Source: Panacagrimonas sp963975245
GTDB taxonomy: Bacteria > Pseudomonadota > Gammaproteobacteria > Nevskiales > Nevskiaceae
Assembly (NCBI GenBank): GCA_963975245.1
Contig: CAXBFJ010000005.1
Coordinates: 186,001 to 250,000 of the forward strand
DNA length: 64,000 nt
Direction: 5' to 3'
Position 1 is the stretch's first letter, and each line of letters starts with the position of its first letter. Shown here one piece after another: positions 61,483 through 64,000 of the stretch. Under the pieces are notes generated by a model. The model saw only the letters and a list, made by a program, of their open reading frames with translations. It searched no databases and was not told the origin of the DNA. Made by a program: the position numbers and the translations under genes.

Positions 61483-62487
61483 CTATGCAGCTCGTGAGAA
61501 ATCGTCGCGCTCGACGGCGGCCAGAGCCTGATGAATCACGTCGATGCCTGCGCCTGAACGATGCGCCTTCTCCGACAAGGTACGGCGAAATGCGCGCCCG
61601 CCAGGCTGATGGCGATACAGACCCAGAATATGCCGGGTGATTCTGCCTAATGGTGTGCCTGCATCGAGCTCGCGCTGGATGAATGCAAGGTATTGTTCGA
61701 GGTAGGCGGTGCGATCAAGCAACGGCTCCTCTTCGCCATCAAAAATCTGCGCCTGCAATTGGGCGAGGAAGAAGGGATTCTCGTAGGCCTCACGTCCGAT
61801 CATGACGCCATCGACATGCTGAAGTTGCTCCTGCACCCGTTCGGCATCATCAATACCACCATTAATGACAATACAGAGCTGGGGGAAATCCTTCTTCAGC
61901 CGATGCACCATCGGGTAGTTCAATGGAGGAATTTCACGATTTTCTTTCGGCGAAAGGCCAGATAGCCAGGCCTTGCGGGCGTGGACGATGAAGGTTTCAC
62001 AACCCGCATCGGCCACTGTTTGCACAAAGTTGCGCAGGAAATCATAGCCCTCGAGATCATCGACGCCGATGCGATGCTTGACCGTCACCGGGCGGGAGGT
62101 GGCCGCGCGCATGGCCCGTACGCATTCAGCAACCAGCGGCGCGTCTTTCATCAGTACGGCGCCAAAGCATCCGGTCTGAACACGGTCGGATGGGCAACCG
62201 CAATTCAGGTTGATCTCGTCGTATCCATACGCTTCGCCCATTTCCGCACACCGTGCGAGGGCCTCTGGATCAGAGCCGCCCAGCTGCAGCGCCACCGGAT
62301 GCTCAGCCGATTCAAATCTGAGGTGTCGCTGGGCATCGCCGTGGAGCAGGGCACCGGTTGTGACCATCTCGGTATAGAGTAGGGCGTCCGGCGACAATTG
62401 CCGATGAAAATTGCGACAGAAACGATCTGTCCATTCCATCATCGGGGCGACGCATACGGTCCAGGGATTGTGTTGAACGTCTTTCAA
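61483..62487 (-). CDS. dusA: tRNA-dihydrouridine(20/20a) synthase
   Basis: A 334-residue FMN enzyme. VAPMMEWTDRFCRNF near the N-terminus, INLNCGCPSDRVQTGCFGA with catalytic Cys98, and VTVKHRIGVDD identify DusA. It reduces U20 and U20a in the tRNA D-loop. Gap 62488-62634 before the methyltransferase end has no gene. Confidence 0.94.
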   Translation of the reverse strand: MKDVQHNPWTVCVAPMMEWTDRFCRNFHRQLSPDALLYTEMVTTGALLHGDAQRHLRFESAEHPVALQLGGSDPEALARCAEMGEAYGYDEINLNCGCPSDRVQTGCFGAVLMKDAPLVAECVRAMRAATSRPVTVKHRIGVDDLEGYDFLRNFVQTVADAGCETFIVHARKAWLSGLSPKENREIPPLNYPMVHRLKKDFPQLCIVINGGIDDAERVQEQLQHVDGVMIGREAYENPFFLAQLQAQIFDGEEEPLLDRTAYLEQYLAFIQRELDAGTPLGRITRHILGLYRHQPGGRAFRRTLSEKAHRSGAGIDVIHQALAAVERDDFSRAA

Positions 62488-62634
62488 CGGCTGTGTAATG
62501 CGAAAACTGGGCGCGAATTCTAACTCGCCGGCCGATGTTGATGTTCAGCAGGATCTTTCAGAGGACAAATATTGAGCCGCGCGGGCACCTCAATCGGTGC
62601 GATTTTGCTGGCTCGCTGGGGGCAAGCCACCGAT

Positions 62635-63474
62635 TCAGCGCGGTGTCCGCGCCTCGATAATGCGCACCAGCCCCGCGCCGCGGTCGTCGATTGTCCCTAG
62701 GCTGCCAGCTTGCGCTTCGGCTATGTGCAGTTTTGCATCATCGAACCCGGCTTCCAGCAAGGCTCGTTCCGCGTCCGCCTCATTGGCATAGTGCAAATGA
62801 ATGCCGCCGCGGACAAAACGGGCCAGAAGTTTGCGGAACAGATCAACGCTCAATCCCAGATTCTGAGCGCGAAGGTGCAGGTCACTTAGGTAGATACCGG
62901 GCGGGAAAGCCTGAAGGGCATGGGCAAAACCGGACCACATGGTCTGTACCTGATCACGCGCAAAGTAATTGAGCAGCCCCTCCGTAACGATTGCCAGCCC
63001 CTTCCCCTGGTCCAGTTGCGCCACCACTTCACCGAAGCTGGATGACCCGGACGTGCTGAGAATGTCCAGGTCCAGCACTTCATGGCCTTTGCTGGACAGA
63101 TTGCCGCGTTCCAGCAAGGCCCGCTTTCGCGCTGCCATTTCCGGCAGGTCTGCCTCGACGTAGCGAAGCCGGTCACCAAACTGCTTCTTGAATGACCAAC
63201 CCCTCGGAGACAAGCCGGCGGCCACTTCCAGAACTTGCTGTATCTGCCCGGACACCACGTGCTCAGCCAGACGCCGATTGATTTCATGGTGCCGGGCGAG
63301 CAGAAAGCCTTCTAGCGTAGGCGCCCCGATGTGACGAGAGGCCAGGTACATCGGGCGCAATGCGTGAAAAAGTAGACGGCCCTGTGCAGTTGCCAGCGCA
63401 CGATGAGACAGACCATTGCGATACCAGACATGCGCCGTGTAGTGCGCTGTAGGACTGATTCGGTCGGATGCCAT
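62635..63474 (-). CDS. leucine carboxyl methyltransferase-like SAM methyltransferase
   Basis: A 279-residue class I SAM enzyme of the LCM/PPM1 family. The SAM site is LEVAAGLSPRGW, RYVEADLPEM gives the ribose acid and LAIVTEGLLNYF is the family-typical strand 4/loop. Bacterial members may methylate small molecules rather than proteins. Its start is 37 bp from the FNR-type box. Confidence 0.85.
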   Translation of the reverse strand: MASDRISPTAHYTAHVWYRNGLSHRALATAQGRLLFHALRPMYLASRHIGAPTLEGFLLARHHEINRRLAEHVVSGQIQQVLEVAAGLSPRGWSFKKQFGDRLRYVEADLPEMAARKRALLERGNLSSKGHEVLDLDILSTSGSSSFGEVVAQLDQGKGLAIVTEGLLNYFARDQVQTMWSGFAHALQAFPPGIYLSDLHLRAQNLGLSVDLFRKLLARFVRGGIHLHYANEADAERALLEAGFDDAKLHIAEAQAGSLGTIDDRGAGLVRIIEARTPR

Positions 63475-63510
63475 GATGTTGAGCGGGGCGCTGGCCTATG
63501 ATGAACTAGG

Positions 63511-63524
63511 TTGATCTAGATCAA
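63511..63524. promoter_or_regulatory. perfect FNR/Anr-type box TTGAT-CTAG-ATCAA
   Basis: A full match to TTGAT-N4-ATCAA in the 72-bp gap between the divergent methyltransferase and aldolase genes. It is 22 bp from the aldolase ATG and 36 bp from the methyltransferase ATG. Crp/FNR-family regulators using this core include FNR, Anr and Dnr. Confidence 0.75.
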
Positions 63525-63546
63525 ATACTACAGCGGGAGTGGAGAG

Positions 63547-64000
63547 ATGAGTGCGCAAGACAAGAACAACACAAGTGTGCGCGACCAGGTATCACCGGAA
63601 GAATGGGAGATGCGCGTCAATCTGGCCGCAGCGTATCGGCTGGTGGCGCTGTACGGCTGGGATGACCTGGTGTTTACGCACATTTCTGCCCGCCTTCCCG
63701 GTCCCGAGCATCACTTTCTGATCAACCCTTACGGGTGGATGTTTGACGAGATCACGGCCTCCTCACTGGTCAAGATCGATATCAACGGCAAGAAGGTGAT
63801 GGATTCTCCTTACGACATCAATCCGGCCGGCTTTACGATTCACAGCGCAATTCATGCCGCTCGTGAGGATGCGATCTGCGTCATGCACACGCATTCAATC
63901 AATGGGGTGGCCGTGTCAGCACAGAAGGACGGTTTGCTGCCCTTATCGCAGACCTCGATCATTGCCGGCTATTCGTTGGCCTATCACGATTACGAAGGCA
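63547..64000 (+). CDS. class II aldolase/adducin family protein, 3' truncated by the window edge
   Basis: The first 151 residues of a class II aldolase/adducin protein. AAYRLVALYGWDDLVFTHIS is the usual N-terminal region and VMHTHSINGVAVSAQKDG carries the zinc-binding HxH. ATG 63547 has GGAGAG just upstream. Family members cleave sugar phosphates, though many 'adducin-like' members are of unknown function. Confidence 0.88.
   Translation, partial: MSAQDKNNTSVRDQVSPEEWEMRVNLAAAYRLVALYGWDDLVFTHISARLPGPEHHFLINPYGWMFDEITASSLVKIDINGKKVMDSPYDINPAGFTIHSAIHAAREDAICVMHTHSINGVAVSAQKDGLLPLSQTSIIAGYSLAYHDYEG

Noticed and set aside
1..64000. CRISPR arrays, insertion sequences, rRNA, prophage or defence genes
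   Set aside because: I looked for regularly spaced repeats, transposase or integrase motifs and nuclease/helicase clusters and found none; the window reads as core chromosome.

Overview
The window looks like chromosomal DNA of a free-living, aerobic, Gram-negative gammaproteobacterium of moderately high GC. The gene order leuC-leuD-leuB-asd-fimV-truA-trpF-accD-folC-SPOR is the classical Pseudomonas-type arrangement. SlyX, LpxH, an outer-membrane-type protein, FimV and a PspF/PspABC system all fit a gammaproteobacterium. Lipid-related genes (patatin, desaturase, FabH-like synthase, several hotdog thioesterases, Baeyer-Villiger-type monooxygenase, HMG-CoA lyase) suggest a lineage that uses fatty or hydrophobic substrates, but I cannot name the genus. 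I see no rRNA, CRISPR array, transposase, phage module or recognisable defence island. Almost every base is coding and gene starts commonly overlap the previous stop.

Layout. 1-5.9 kb: 3' part of a large MalT/LuxR-type regulator, tRNA-Arg(TCT) with a short repeat of its 3' end, a membrane fatty acid desaturase, then a leftward group (SlyX, RluA-type pseudouridine synthase, transglutaminase-like protein) and a GFA-type zinc protein. 5.9-11.4 kb: patatin-like lipase, two secreted or outer-membrane proteins of unknown role, a BASS transporter and an enoyl-CoA hydratase. 11.6-14.3 kb: TVP38/TMEM64 membrane protein, a YbhP-like EEP hydrolase and a ClsB-like phospholipase D. 14.2-20.6 kb: a LysR regulator divergent from a leucine operon in which two hotdog thioesterases lie between leuC and leuD, followed by leuB and asd. 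20.7-31.6 kb: fimV, truA, trpF, trpB, trpA, accD, folC, a SPOR protein and a DHH phosphoesterase. 31.6-36.9 kb (leftward): HMG-CoA lyase, a NorF/NorE-like oxidase-subunit pair, and a large sensor with degenerate GGDEF and EAL domains.

36.9-42.1 kb (leftward): a complete suf iron-sulfur operon (IscR-like regulator, sufB, sufC, sufD, sufS) with a readable promoter and a palindrome over its predicted start site. 42.2-48.6 kb: thioesterase, two alpha/beta hydrolases, two small unknown proteins, FabH-like synthase, CoA-type NUDIX hydrolase, MazG-like protein and a WcbI-like protein. 48.8-53.2 kb: dapB, then a von Willebrand A lipoprotein, ECF sigma factor and putative anti-sigma factor. 53.2-55.8 kb: pspA-pspB-pspC divergent from pspF, with a sigma-54 promoter matching the GG-N10-GC rule. 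55.9-64 kb: SDR dehydrogenase, flavin monooxygenase, lpxH, an alanine/serine-glyoxylate aminotransferase, periplasmic cyclophilin, dusA, an LCM-type methyltransferase and the start of a class II aldolase, the last two separated by a perfect FNR/Anr-type box.

No obvious new multi-gene system stands out. The most interesting items are the thioesterase pair inside the leu operon, the perfect FNR-type box at the right end, the doubly degenerate c-di-GMP protein, the monooxygenase lacking the fingerprint histidine, the orphan NorE/NorF-like pair, and a codon-like but broken frame at about 10.5 kb.
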